NCBI RefSeq assembly: GCF_021018805.1
Contig: NC_086283.1
Span: 19,124,162-19,188,161, forward strand
Length of the DNA stretch: 64,000 nt
Direction: 5' to 3'
DNA from: Prinia subflava
Lineage: Eukaryota; Chordata; Aves; Passeriformes; Cisticolidae
Shown here in pieces: positions 50,023-61,000 of this stretch; positions within the stretch are counted from its first letter, which is position 1, and the number at the start of each line of letters is the position of its first letter. Below the pieces are notes generated by a model, which did not search any database, had not been told where the DNA came from, and saw only the letters and a program-made list of their open reading frames with translations. Position numbers and translations under genes: made by a program.

Positions 50023-51761
50023 CCCCCCTTATCAGGAGTGATGCGTTTAACTCAGAAGCTCTCATTCACAAGCAGCGAGAGAGCTACAAATCAGCCAGAC
50101 AAATTTATCTTAGCTGGAAATGAGAGAAATTGGCTGATTTGCCATTTCAGCTCTTTCTAGAGGATTCCAGCATGTCTGGGAAGTCTGAGCTCACTCTGCA
50201 GAGTCTCTACCTGCACGTAGCACTCCCCTAAAGCTCTCATTTGATTATTATTCTGCACCCTCTGCCTTCAGCCCCTCCCTGGCAAGGGGAAAGCAGCATT
50301 CCCGGAGGGGAGCAGCCCCTTTCCGAGCATTCCCAATGATTGGCAGCTCTTAGGCTTTTTAAATATTGCACTGACTTAAAAAGAAGCCGCAAAATAAATG
50401 ATCAGTGTGTGGCAGCCCTTAGCAGAGTCTTCCTCAAGTGACAGTAATGAAATTAAAGCAATTCAAGTTAAGAGGAGGTTGGATTTGGGGGCTTTTTAAT
50501 CTATTCTGGAAAGGTAAGCTCTCTCTATCCACTTTGCAGATTCAATAAATAAGAATATGGGGCTGTGTGGGTTTTTGTTAGAAGAAGAAAAACGAAATGG
50601 AAATGAAAATAATGGTCACAGAGAATGAGACTAAGTTTTCCTTATGAAACAGGCAGTAAAACTAACATTATTCACACATTGGGTTCGACTTTTTCCTCCT
50701 ATTTAGAGTACAGATTTCCACACACCAATTTTTGAACGATTTATACATTCCATCTCACAGAATTCGGCTCACATGAAGAGTGTCTTTGATTTTCTTTTCA
50801 TCATTAATATGTTCCTATTCCATTTACTACAAGAGCATCAATGTTTGGTCTATTTCCTCATTTGGAATGTACTTACATCCTCACTCAGCTCCAAGGACAA
50901 AATCCCTGTGTCACATTGCTCAGGGTGCTACTACAGAAGGTTGGGCTCAGCCATTTCCCAGTAACAATGCAGCGTTGATTGGAAGTCAAAAAGCTGGGAA
51001 ACCTTGAATGGTGATTCACATACCTGCTTTATGTGCAATTTTGTCATATTTGATACAAATGAACCTTCAGACTTCAATCACATTATGGGCTGCTTCTACA
51101 AAAAAATCCAGTTCCTTAACAGAAAATATTCTCTTCTGCAACTAATGAGCATAGAAGAGGTTTGCTCATTATCACCCTATTCATTGCCATCATTTGAGGG
51201 ACTTAATTAATACTACTACATTCTACTGCTTTCCTAGGAGTTTACAATCCAGCAGTTGTTGATGTTGGCTGCAGCAGGTGGAATTGATGTATTGGAAGTG
51301 GTTATTAAAAATATTACTCCAGAAAACACCCCCATGGCGTATGGAGAGCAAAACACAATTCTGTCAGCCTGTGCATGGAACTGGGGGATCTGGAGCCTCC
51401 CTTGGGAAATTAGTGCTGGTATAATTTGATTATGAATATTGAATCCCAATTTTTCAATTATGAAAATTACACTCCAAAAGTCTAGGTTTAGTTTTGTGAT
51501 TCAGACATTTAGCAGGAATAAGGAATTCTAGAGTTCAGTTCAAAGTTTGTCACTAAATAGATGCGGTTTTGAAATAGGCAAGTGCATTTAAAGTCAGAAA
51601 ATAAGGAGATTTCACAATTACAGTATCATTGCAATACTTCAGTGTATAGTTCAGCTGGGTGGGGAAGCCATGAAGGTTACTGAGCACCTCAAATTGCACT
51701 TTTTCCTAGTGTTTCTCATCAAATGGATTGCAAATGCTACGGCTGGCTTTGGAAGACAATG

Positions 51762-51767
51762 AATAGC
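51762..51767 (+). repeat. Candidate left target duplication of foldback element
   Basis: AATAGC directly precedes the terminal TGTG, and ATTAGC directly follows the terminal CACA at 52262-52267, a 5 of 6 match. An alternative reading is a TA dinucleotide duplication (51764-51765 and 52264-52265). Confidence 0.4.
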
Positions 51768-51864
51768 TGTGAGAAATAGTAAATGGAAGAAGATTTTTAG
51801 AAGCTATGAAAGTAGGCTTTAGAAACAGAAAGAGTAGAGAATTAGAGCTAGATGTAGATGTAAA
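51768..51864 (+). repeat. Left inverted arm of foldback element
   Basis: Pairs with 52164-52261. It can form an intramolecular stem with about 15 mismatches. The outermost identical block is TGTG, then GAAATA. Confidence 0.8.
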
Positions 51865-51920
51865 TGTAAACATTATAAAATATTTTTTAAATTACATGTA
51901 GCTGTAAATGTAAACATTTA
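51854..51920 (+). repeat. 44-bp-period direct repeat inside foldback element
   Basis: GTAGATGTAAATGTAAACATT (51854-51874; G at offset 4 and A at offset 5) recurs at 51898-51918 with one substitution. Each copy is followed by an AT-rich TAAAA/ATTTT segment. It is a subterminal repeat of the kind seen in some DNA transposons. Confidence 0.8.
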
Positions 51921-52163
51921 AAAACATTTTAAAAACATTTTTAAAACTTTCTTACCAATGCATATTACTAAAGCTTACAAACAATTATTCTAACCAATCA
52001 CTAAAAACACTCACCTTCAAACAAGCTTGCTTATATAGTTTCTATTAACAATACACAATACTCCATTATTAACCTTAAATTTTATATTAACCAAACCTAA
52101 AATCTCAAACTATTATTTCATAGCCTTACTTACTGCATTATTGTATCTTCTCTACTTTCAGAG

Positions 52164-52261
52164 TTTGCAACTACAACTAGCTCTAAATTCTCTACTCTTT
52201 CTATTTCTGAAACCTATTTTCACAACTTCTAAAAGTTTTCCTCCCTTTCTTATTTCCCACA
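52164..52261 (-). repeat. Right inverted arm of foldback element
   Basis: Reverse-complement partner of 51768-51864. It ends TTATTTCCCACA on the given strand. Confidence 0.8.
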
Positions 52262-52267
52262 ATTAGC

Positions 52268-55200
52268 CATGTGCCACAGGTGATATTATAAAATTGTTTA
52301 TTGAGATACCTGTTCCACTGTTCTTACAAGCTTCCATACAGAATATATCTTAGATAAACTTAGATAGAAGAGTCTACCAAAAAGCACAACATAAAATAAT
52401 ATAAAAGTAAGATTGGTAATAATTCCAGCCTATACCCAAATACTGAGTGTGGACAAGAGTTCATGAAGTTAAATGATTATATTTTCTTTTCATTATTTGT
52501 GATTTCACTTATGGGTTCTCAACCTATTGCAATTAAATTGCAGGCAAGTAATTTTAATCTAATAAGTCATCCCCTCAATTTGTCTCCAGTGAAGAAGCAG
52601 TGCAATATAAAAGTTACATGATGAAGTGAATTTTATTTTTCTCAGAAATTTATTCAGTTTGAAATTTCTATTGCAGTCCTTTCAACAAGTTGTTTCTGAT
52701 TCCCTCCACCACACAACAGCAACACTGAACTAGGAATAGGCAGAGGAATTGCCTTGTGAAATTTGTTGCACCATCACATGATTTTTTAAAATTCTACTCT
52801 GATGCAATCAAAATTTTGGACAAGATTTCTTCTCTCACTGTGAAGACCTAGGAAGACCACAAATCCTGTAATAGTTGAGGAATTTTTCAGTAGTTTTGTC
52901 TTTGAGCCTTCCTCAGCTACCCAGAGGACAATCAAACACTGCAAACTATCCACAAATGGTGCAAACACCTTTATATCAGAAACCAAACAGAGTTAGTGGA
53001 ATTATTCTTATCTATACACCCATTTAGTTATTGATGTTTAAAATCTCAAGTCTATGTTAAATTCCTTCATAATGAGGTATCTGAGGGGTGCAAAACTATT
53101 GAAATTAATTAGGAATAGTTGCAATATTTCCTATGTAGGGATTTCACTAGAGTTTACAATTTAGAGAATAAAAACATTTTAGACCCAGTTAAATATAAGG
53201 GTCCTTAGCTCTGACAGTGTATTTTTGAAAGCACAAAATGGTAATGACCCCATCTCTCACACTATCTATGGGGTTTGATATTGTACTCCACAAGCTGCCT
53301 AAATTGTTTCCAGCAGTTCAATATCTCTCACAGGGATTTCAAATTAAATGCAAAACACAGTCCCTGAAGTGGAAGACTACTATTTTATCCAGATAACCAC
53401 CATGGAGCAGGTCTCTCCTTCCACAGCATTTTGGAGAAATTACAATGCATTAGTAACGTGCAATCCAAAGAAGAAGTATTAAATTGATAGCCTAGAAAAA
53501 TATCCTGTGTAAAATATCAAACTATATTTATAAAGAGAGAAGAGTTTCTGTATGAAACTATGTCCTATAAACTTCTGGATGAAGGTGAACCTTCACCTGG
53601 AGAGAAATTGTTCTGTCAATAACGCACTGGTGTTTGCTGCAGCCAAAGGAACACTTAAAAAGCAGCCCCAGTTTCCTGTCAATACAGCCCTGTTTTTCTT
53701 TTTTTTTTATTCTAACATTTTATGAGTGGAAAAAAAATCATTTGAATGTCAAAAATTTTGGTTCAGGAAAAAACAATCAAAGACTCACGTACATGCAGGT
53801 ACAATTATTTTAAAATTTGCTCAGGCATGCCAGTGTTGTCATATGTGTATGTGTGTGTCTCCTTTTTCAAAAAATGAAGAATGTCTCTAAAATGTCCCAC
53901 TTGTGTCTCAGGGGCTTTTTTTCTCTCCCTCATGATCTACATTCTCTGGAATACTGCAATGTGACTTGATAAGTCCATCAACAAATGGATTATAATGGAT
54001 GGAAAGAAAAAATAATTTATATTTCATGATATGCTTTAAGGTACTCAACTGAAAGGCCTCTCAGGAAGCTGGTGTTCTTATTTCTTTCATTTTTATACAT
54101 TAACAAAAAAAAAAAAAAAGGTTAATTCTTGTTTCACTGGAAAACCAGAACCTTCACATCAGCAAAGTTGCCAGGAGTTAACTTGCACTCAAACCAGAGA
54201 ATAAGATTGCAAGCCCCAAACTCTGTACTTCATTACTTTCTGAAAGAATTACAAAAAACACAGGGAGTGACATTCACAGAGGCTTAAAAACTGAAGACAA
54301 CAAGCCCAGCAGCAGGCTTTTCAGGGTTTGCAACTGGGTTTTCCTCAACACTCCTAGGAGCATTGGAATGGGGCACCAGCTCTCAGGAATCTTCCTGAAC
54401 TTCCTGCCCTGCATGCTCAGGGACATTTGTCTCCCAGGCACAATTAATTCCAAAGAGCTCATGATGCACAGTGATATGGATTTGCCACAAAAGAAAACAA
54501 TTTCCTGCATTGCTGTCTAGCTAAGTTAAGAGTGGACAAGTGGGCAGATTTTATTGGAAATGTGGGATAAAACTTGCTGCTCTGGGATGTTTATTTCAGT
54601 GCCTCTGCACAACCATTCATCGCAGCAGAAGAGGTGCTAAAGCCATTGTGTTAGAAAATAATTTGATTCACGGCACTTGATGTGGAATCATCCCAACGTG
54701 ACAAATCAAGCTTTAGACACTGCATCAAAAGCTATAAATGGTGAGAAGTGTACTGGGAAGCATGGATTCCACCTTGCTGGGCAGTAATAGAAGTCCCACA
54801 CCAAGGACATGATGTTTCAGGCAAGAGGGGAGTGTGTTAACTGAGGGACTCCACACTTTTGACATCAGTCCATCAATAGACTTCCTGATTCCAGGAGAGG
54901 CAGCTAAAGATCATCTCAAAATGAGGATTGACAAAAACTATTGGTTATTGAGAGCCACAAAACACCATACCCTGCTTGAGGTGATTAAGATTTGCCTTGG
55001 GCCTTTTCTCCTTTCTCCCTCAAAGAATTCCCTCCACACACCACCACTCAATTTTAAGACAGAATCATCTAACTCGTTCAATTATCCCAATTATTTTAAG
55101 CTTCTACTGCAGTTACAGAAGTTTCACTTCTTACTCTAGGTCTCAACTCAATGTACAAACCTAAATTTTTCTCAGGCTCTTCCTCATCCCCTCCTGTTCC

Positions 55201-57875
55201 TTTCCAGAAGCTCCACTTTTAAATTAAGACACTCTTTACAGGCCTCCTTTGAACCCATACCTGGAACCACCATGTTTGCCAGCAAGTTCTTACGAGGGAA
55301 AATAAAAATATTTCCCTAAGATGATGTGATTCAATTGTTGCAGACAAGGCTCAGCTGACTCCATGAATCATTTTCTTGATGATGGGCATGCTTTGTCCTG
55401 AAGAATGGAGCTATTTCCTGGATGACCAAAACATTACAACAGGCTCAGAGCTAAACACAGGCAATAAACTCATTTCAACATTTAAGCTAAGCACTCGGTT
55501 TAGACTCTAACAGACTCTTTCATACGTTGCCTTCTTTGATCCCAAGCATCCTCTAGCTACTAACCTTGAAGATAGCACATAGATTAAATTCCCAATGATG
55601 CACTTATTTAAGTTGCTGTTAGCCATGTGTTATCGTGTGACACTCAAGTCTATGAATTCTTTCAGTTCTCAATGATAGCTTAGTGATAAACATCCCTCTC
55701 AGCCATAACACCCCCCCCGATGCACCTTATTTTCCCATTTGCTTTTATGTTTAACAAAATGCCACACAGATACAAATAAATAGGAATATATTGCATCAAA
55801 TATTCCTCACGGTAGCATTTTCTTAACAGACAATGACACAGACAGATAGATTTGTTTCTTTGGAAAATACATGCAGATTTCAATGAACTGGCTTGTTCAT
55901 CTCCAAGTGTAAACTCCCAGAAAAACTGCAGACAGAGGTCCCTTCTCTCCCTGTGCTTCCAGCCCTATAATAATGCATACATTCATATTCTAAAAGTGTT
56001 TTTTAAAAACTATTTTACTGCTTTTCATTTTAAGCATTTTGTTTTCTTCCTGGTCCTTCTGATCATAAGGGTTAAAAGAATCAGGACATTTTTCTAAACC
56101 TGGTATCCAGGACTTCACAATAAGCATGCAGAAGCTCTATTAATTAAGGTAACTGCTGCAGAAAAGTGTGTTATGCTGCATCAGCACCATGTAGCTGACC
56201 CAAAAAAAAAGCTGTTTGTTAAGCCATCTAAGCTCCTTTTAAATTATAGCAAGAAAAGCCTATGTTGGATCACATTTAAGACACAAGTTTCAGCATGCTT
56301 TTCTTTTCTCTGAAAACAAGTTTAAGAGAAAAAAAAAGTTTATAAAGTCTTAGAAATAAAGAGAAGAATATCAATATTCATCAGCTCATGACACATGTAG
56401 TACTGTGGGAAGCACTGCAATGAATGTATGGAAATCCTGGTCCTTTTCTTTTAACAATAATGCTAGGGATTCTTTAAAAACCACCGAAAACAAAACCAAA
56501 AGAAAACAAACAAAAAACCAAACAACAACAGCAACAACAAAATATTATTATTCTCTGCCACAAAGAACAAGAAACTTCAACAATCAAGACATGTTAGCTC
56601 AAGGTACAAAAAATATTTTCTTGGGAGAAATTCATGAATTTTTATTCATGAAAAGAAATAGCAGAAAAGAAATACTCTACTTGCAGAAATTATTTATTTC
56701 CACTGGCAATTGATTAAAGTGGGCCAATCATGCCATTTATTGTTTACTATTCCTCAACCTAACAGAGAATTTATGTGGTCATCTTTGGGTTCAACACACA
56801 AACTTAGGCATGCCAGCTATCTCAAATCACACCAGGGAAACTCCCAGATTCCTAGTGGCTTTATTTAGGAGCTTCTTTGTGCACCCAGAAAAGTTTGTCC
56901 CTGAACAAACAGAGATATCCATGCCCCATTTCCAGAGGAATCTTAAGGCTACTTAAGGAAGTCTGCTATGCCTCATTTGTCATGCTGTCCAGCCCCTGAG
57001 ATCAAAGTGACAGCACACCTTCCCAAAGGTTTTAAGAATATGAGCCTATTACAGCATGGAAATGTTTAGGTATTATAGAGGCAGACAACAGAAAAACTCC
57101 AAACTAAATAAAGCAACTTATAAATGAATCATTCAGCAGTATTCATACTCTGATACCTTTTCCCAGAGACTGCTTTCCCTCTGGAATACCCACAGACACA
57201 CAACTGCATGAAAAGACAGAGCTTTAAATTTTCCAACAGCTCTTATTAAAAGCACACATAAAACTAATAAACCTATTTCTTTCATCATTTTAATATTTCC
57301 AAAACACATGAACATTTCAATCCCCCCATCCATTACTGCTGTGAGAGGAGATGAGCAGCAGGAATGTTTTCCAGCTGGCACTCCAGTTACTCAAGAGACA
57401 TTCCAACAGCTCAGAACTGTAAAGGTGAACAAAGAAGCACGGCATCAAACAGCAAGTTGAGTTTGGGGCCTCAGAGAAGCCTTGTCCACCTTTCTGATGC
57501 TCCTGCAGACCTCCTTCACCTCCTGTATCTCAAGATAACCAATGCTGCCCACTTCTTATGCTGCTTGTGGTCACCCACTCCTTTCCTAAGCCTTTTTGAC
57601 ACACAGGACTTGAAGAAAGTCTCTGGTTTCACTGGCCCTGAAGTTTTTCCAGCACCTTTGACTCCCAGCATAGTACTGCCACTAGCCCCACTGCCCACGT
57701 TCTGCTCTCACCAGGAAAAAAAAGATGAAAGCAGCAAGGACTCCTTAATCCAGCATTAAACACTACAACTAGAAAAGTGGAGCTAAACGTGTTTTGCCAA
57801 AAAGGCAGCGTAGCCAGAAACCAAACTAGGTCCTGGTTGCTAGAAGCTCCCCAGATTGTAGGGAATACTATACAC
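52268..57875. other. Unique AT-rich stretch, no gene seen
   Basis: No frame exceeds about 131 codons. It contains a 15-nt A run near 54.10 kb and an A/C tract at 56.48 kb. No transposon or RNA gene was recognised. Confidence 0.55.
56476..56541 (+). repeat. A/C-rich degenerate tract
   Basis: AAAACCACCGAAAACAAAAC-type sequence followed by AACAACAACAGCAACAACAA, about 66 nt. Confidence 0.82.
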
Positions 57876-58084
57876 TCACACAAAAAAACCCACAAGCGAA
57901 CAAACAAAAACCCAACCAACCAACCAACCCAAACAAAAAAAACCAAACCCAAACCAAACCAAACCAAAACAAACCCCACAAACCAAACAAACAAAAACAA
58001 AACCCCCCCAAAACCCAAACAAACAAACAAATGCAAACCCATCCCCAAACCAAATAAACAAACAAAACCTCACAAAACCAAACC
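57876..58084 (+). repeat. Long A/C-rich quasi-repeat tract
   Basis: About 209 nt, nearly all A and C, with (CCAA)n, (CCAAA)n and (CAAA)n blocks and a C7 run. It is the same kind of sequence as the 31.4-kb tract but in the opposite orientation. Frames of 126 codons (plus) and 65-139 codons (minus) across it are low-complexity artefacts. Confidence 0.93.
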
Positions 58085-61000
58085 CTCCAAGCCCCAAAGC
58101 ATTCTTCTTCTCAGTACACACAGAAAACCTAAGTTAAAAGGAAAAGGCTGCACTTAACCCAGGAAATAAGAGTACGCATCTCAAACAAAGGAAAAAAAAA
58201 TGTTGCTAGACCTAAAATAATAAGAAATTATTTAACAAAAATAAATTAAGGTATTGAATAGCCTGACAAGATTTGGTCATTTATTTGGCATCAGAGCCCA
58301 GACAGCAGCCAAAAGGGTGGCTGGAAGAAAAGATGCATATGGAAAGAAATACATTGGTTGCAGCCCATGAACAGGATTGCAGATATGCTGCTGCTCACTC
58401 ATGCTTACTAAAACACTCCTCTTGCACAGCTGCAAACCTATGAAAGGAAAAAAAATCCACCAAAATCTGAATTTACAGTAAAAGCCTAATTATGGGGACA
58501 AAATCACTTTTGGAAAGTCCTCTGGGCTTCCAGCACTTAAGTACCGAGACAAACTGACAGTTTCAGAATTCATCATTCCACTCAGAAATATTACAGCTTC
58601 CTCAGTGATAAATAATTTGGGTTTGGTTGTTAGGGCTGGGGTAGGCCATGTGCTTATGTGTCTTTTGGGGGAGAGTGGGAGAAGATTTTTCTATATTATT
58701 TTTAAAGTATCCCATTCATTGCCAGTCCCAAACACTTCATATTTCACATTTTGCTGTTCCCCACTCAGTGTTAAGCTTAGAGATGCAACATGACACTTCC
58801 AATTTTTCTAATATCAAATCCATGAGCAGGTGCAGGCTGTTTGTAAGGACACTAACTATTGGCTCCCCTCTACCACCACCTATAAATCACATTACTAAAT
58901 TAAAATAATTTCAAAACCTCTGAAGTTCTGCAACACAGCATTTGCCACAGAGAATTGTTCCCTTTGCTACATAACTGTGTGCAGTAATCATGTCTCTCTA
59001 TAGAAATTAAATTGAATGTTCTCACAGGGACAGGAATAAGCTGTTTTTTGAACACGTATGTGCAATACTGGCTCTCACCAGGGATGAAATCCCATCCTTC
59101 CTGAGATGACTTGTTTCAAAAGCTTCAGCTGGTGAAAGATTTGTGTATTCAAAGGAATTTACAGGAAGTTTATTTTGGGCTGGAAGTGGAGTGAAACATA
59201 GAAGCTGTGCAGATACAAGTCGTATGTAGGAGTGAAATTTTTAGTGCCTAGTCAAGATCTAGAAGTTTCCAAATACAGCAGAAAATGTTTAAACATTAAC
59301 AGGCAGACATCTGAAACAAATGGTGTTGGATAAAACCCCTTTTGACTACAAGTATTTGAACAATTTCCAGATAGGGAACATACTCATCTAATCAGTTTGG
59401 AAGTGCAGATTCCAGCCTTGCAGAATGCAGGTCCCTCAGCAATCTCTGGGTTTTGTCTTTGGAGTCAGAGTTTGCCCCGAGTCAAACAAAGCTATTTGGG
59501 AGGAGAGTGGTGCTCAGTATGAGTAAAGGCAAAATTCAAATGTCTCCATTTCACTGGTCAAGATGGAAAAGTTACTTCAACTGCATTAATACCCATGAGT
59601 GGTTGAATTACCATCCTATTTTTACAAAAAAAAATATAATACACAGCACACTGTTCTATCAGTACTTTGCAATTTGTATGACAGAATAAAATCAATCTAA
59701 TGGTTTGCTTTTTTCCCTAAGACAAGGGAATATGCCAAATCAGGATTAAGCCAGTGCAATAATCTCGATACTGTGTAAATGAAACTCTTCAACAGCATTG
59801 GGAACAAGATGCCTCTTAAAAAGCTGATGTATCTGTCCTAGCTGAAACTTAAAGACATAACTGCAGTTTCTCTGTCTTCTTACAGCAGGTAGAGGCAAAT
59901 AGACAACACTTCAGCTTTTCAACTTGCCATTTTAGGGAAAGGTTCAACACTGAAATGCCTGCTGGAGCCCAGGCTCAGGCTATCTGCATCTCAGGAAAGC
60001 ATTGGGACTGCTACTGTCAATGCAGTCACGTCCATGTAAAATGTATTCCAGCATTTTACACCTACCAAGGTGTGCTGAAGACACTCATCCACTGCAACTG
60101 AAAATTTGACTATTTGATGTGTCAGTAGAAACCAAAATATGAATGTTTAATTCTGTGGGGGGGGCAGAGGGGGAAATAAAAAAGGATTTCAATTATTTTT
60201 TGTTAATAATTATGCTAGAAAGTATCTAAACTACAAAGAGAAATATTACTATAAGATTAATATGTGACACCCAAATCCATAATATACACTTATATGGGAC
60301 AATCTAGCCAGAGAATTTGCATGTTGGAAATTGCCAAGGCAGGCAGGATGTAATGCCTGATGAGAGCTGACAGGCAAGGGATTAACGAGAACAGAGACAA
60401 GTAATTCCACTGTAGGTTTTACCTGTAACTGACACAGGTAGAAGTATTTAATGAATTATTCCAAAGAGATGCGGAGAGTTACAGAGTCCTCCACCTGTCT
60501 CACATCAGCTCAGGTGCTGTGTGATAGCTCCTGGCACTGCTGGCATCCTGGATAAATCCTGGATGGAATTGCTGCTTTACTCATATCGAGGCAGGAATTA
60601 GCTTTAAACAGGTGAAATGCAAACTGACTTTACAGGGGGATCTTGATACTGAACAGGGATACAAACCCATCTACCAACAAGACTTTGCATTACTTGCGAA
60701 GTACATACACTTCTTTTTTGGGACAATGGAGGGACAATTAAGCAACTTGTTCAGGAATCCAGAGCAATCCCCTGACAAGAAGTCCCAGCACTCTGACTTG
60801 CTGGCATTATGCTTTCCATGGCGGATCATCCTCTCATTCCTTTGGCTCTCTGTGTGTGTTACTGAATATTCAATTTGTGATTCACGGGACTACAGTGGGG
60901 TTTAGTTTGCCTCTGGATCAGAGATAAAATTTCTGAATAGAGCTTTGTGGCTTGGAGTGTTTAGTTTTCCTGTAACATCATTACTGAGTTAGCTACACAC

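Larger units (their letters stand above)
37249..51761. other. Unique AT-rich stretch, no gene supported
   Basis: Fourteen kilobases without a supported gene. It begins with an A-rich (AAAAAAT)n-like patch at 37255-37278. It carries the low-complexity tracts at 38.4, 38.75, 46.37, 47.30, 48.99, 49.56 and 49.99 kb listed separately. The longest frame (207 codons plus, 49500-50123) starts before a (TTA)n array that it translates as polyleucine and ends after a T run read as polyphenylalanine, so it is an artefact. The minus-strand 145-codon frame at 46327-46764 is also partly low complexity. Confidence 0.55.
51768..52261. mobile_element. Foldback (MITE-like) element with ~97-bp inverted ends
   Basis: The first ~97 bp (51768-51864) and the last ~98 bp (52164-52261) are imperfect inverted copies of each other. 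By hand alignment about 82 of 97 positions agree, with a single one-base gap, and most differences are transitions. The ends are TGTGAGAAATA and TATTTCCCACA. A longest shared block is AGAAAGAGTAGAGAA, and GAGCTAG is shared further in. The ~300-bp AT-rich centre has a 44-bp-period direct repeat on its left and no coding capacity. Long inverted ends, a short non-coding body and a possible short target duplication suggest a non-autonomous DNA transposon. The TG...CA ends and possible 6-bp duplication also allow an unusual LTR, and a local inverted duplication remains possible. I do not recognise the family. Confidence 0.72.

Noticed and set aside
49500..50123. 207-codon plus-strand frame, the longest in the window
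   Set aside because: It reads the (TTA)n array as polyleucine and the 50.0-kb T tract as polyphenylalanine. The remainder has no recognisable domain.
57629..58157. Frames of 139 and 126 codons at 57.6-58.2 kb
   Set aside because: Both are read through the A/C-rich tract. The compositional bias explains the absence of stops.
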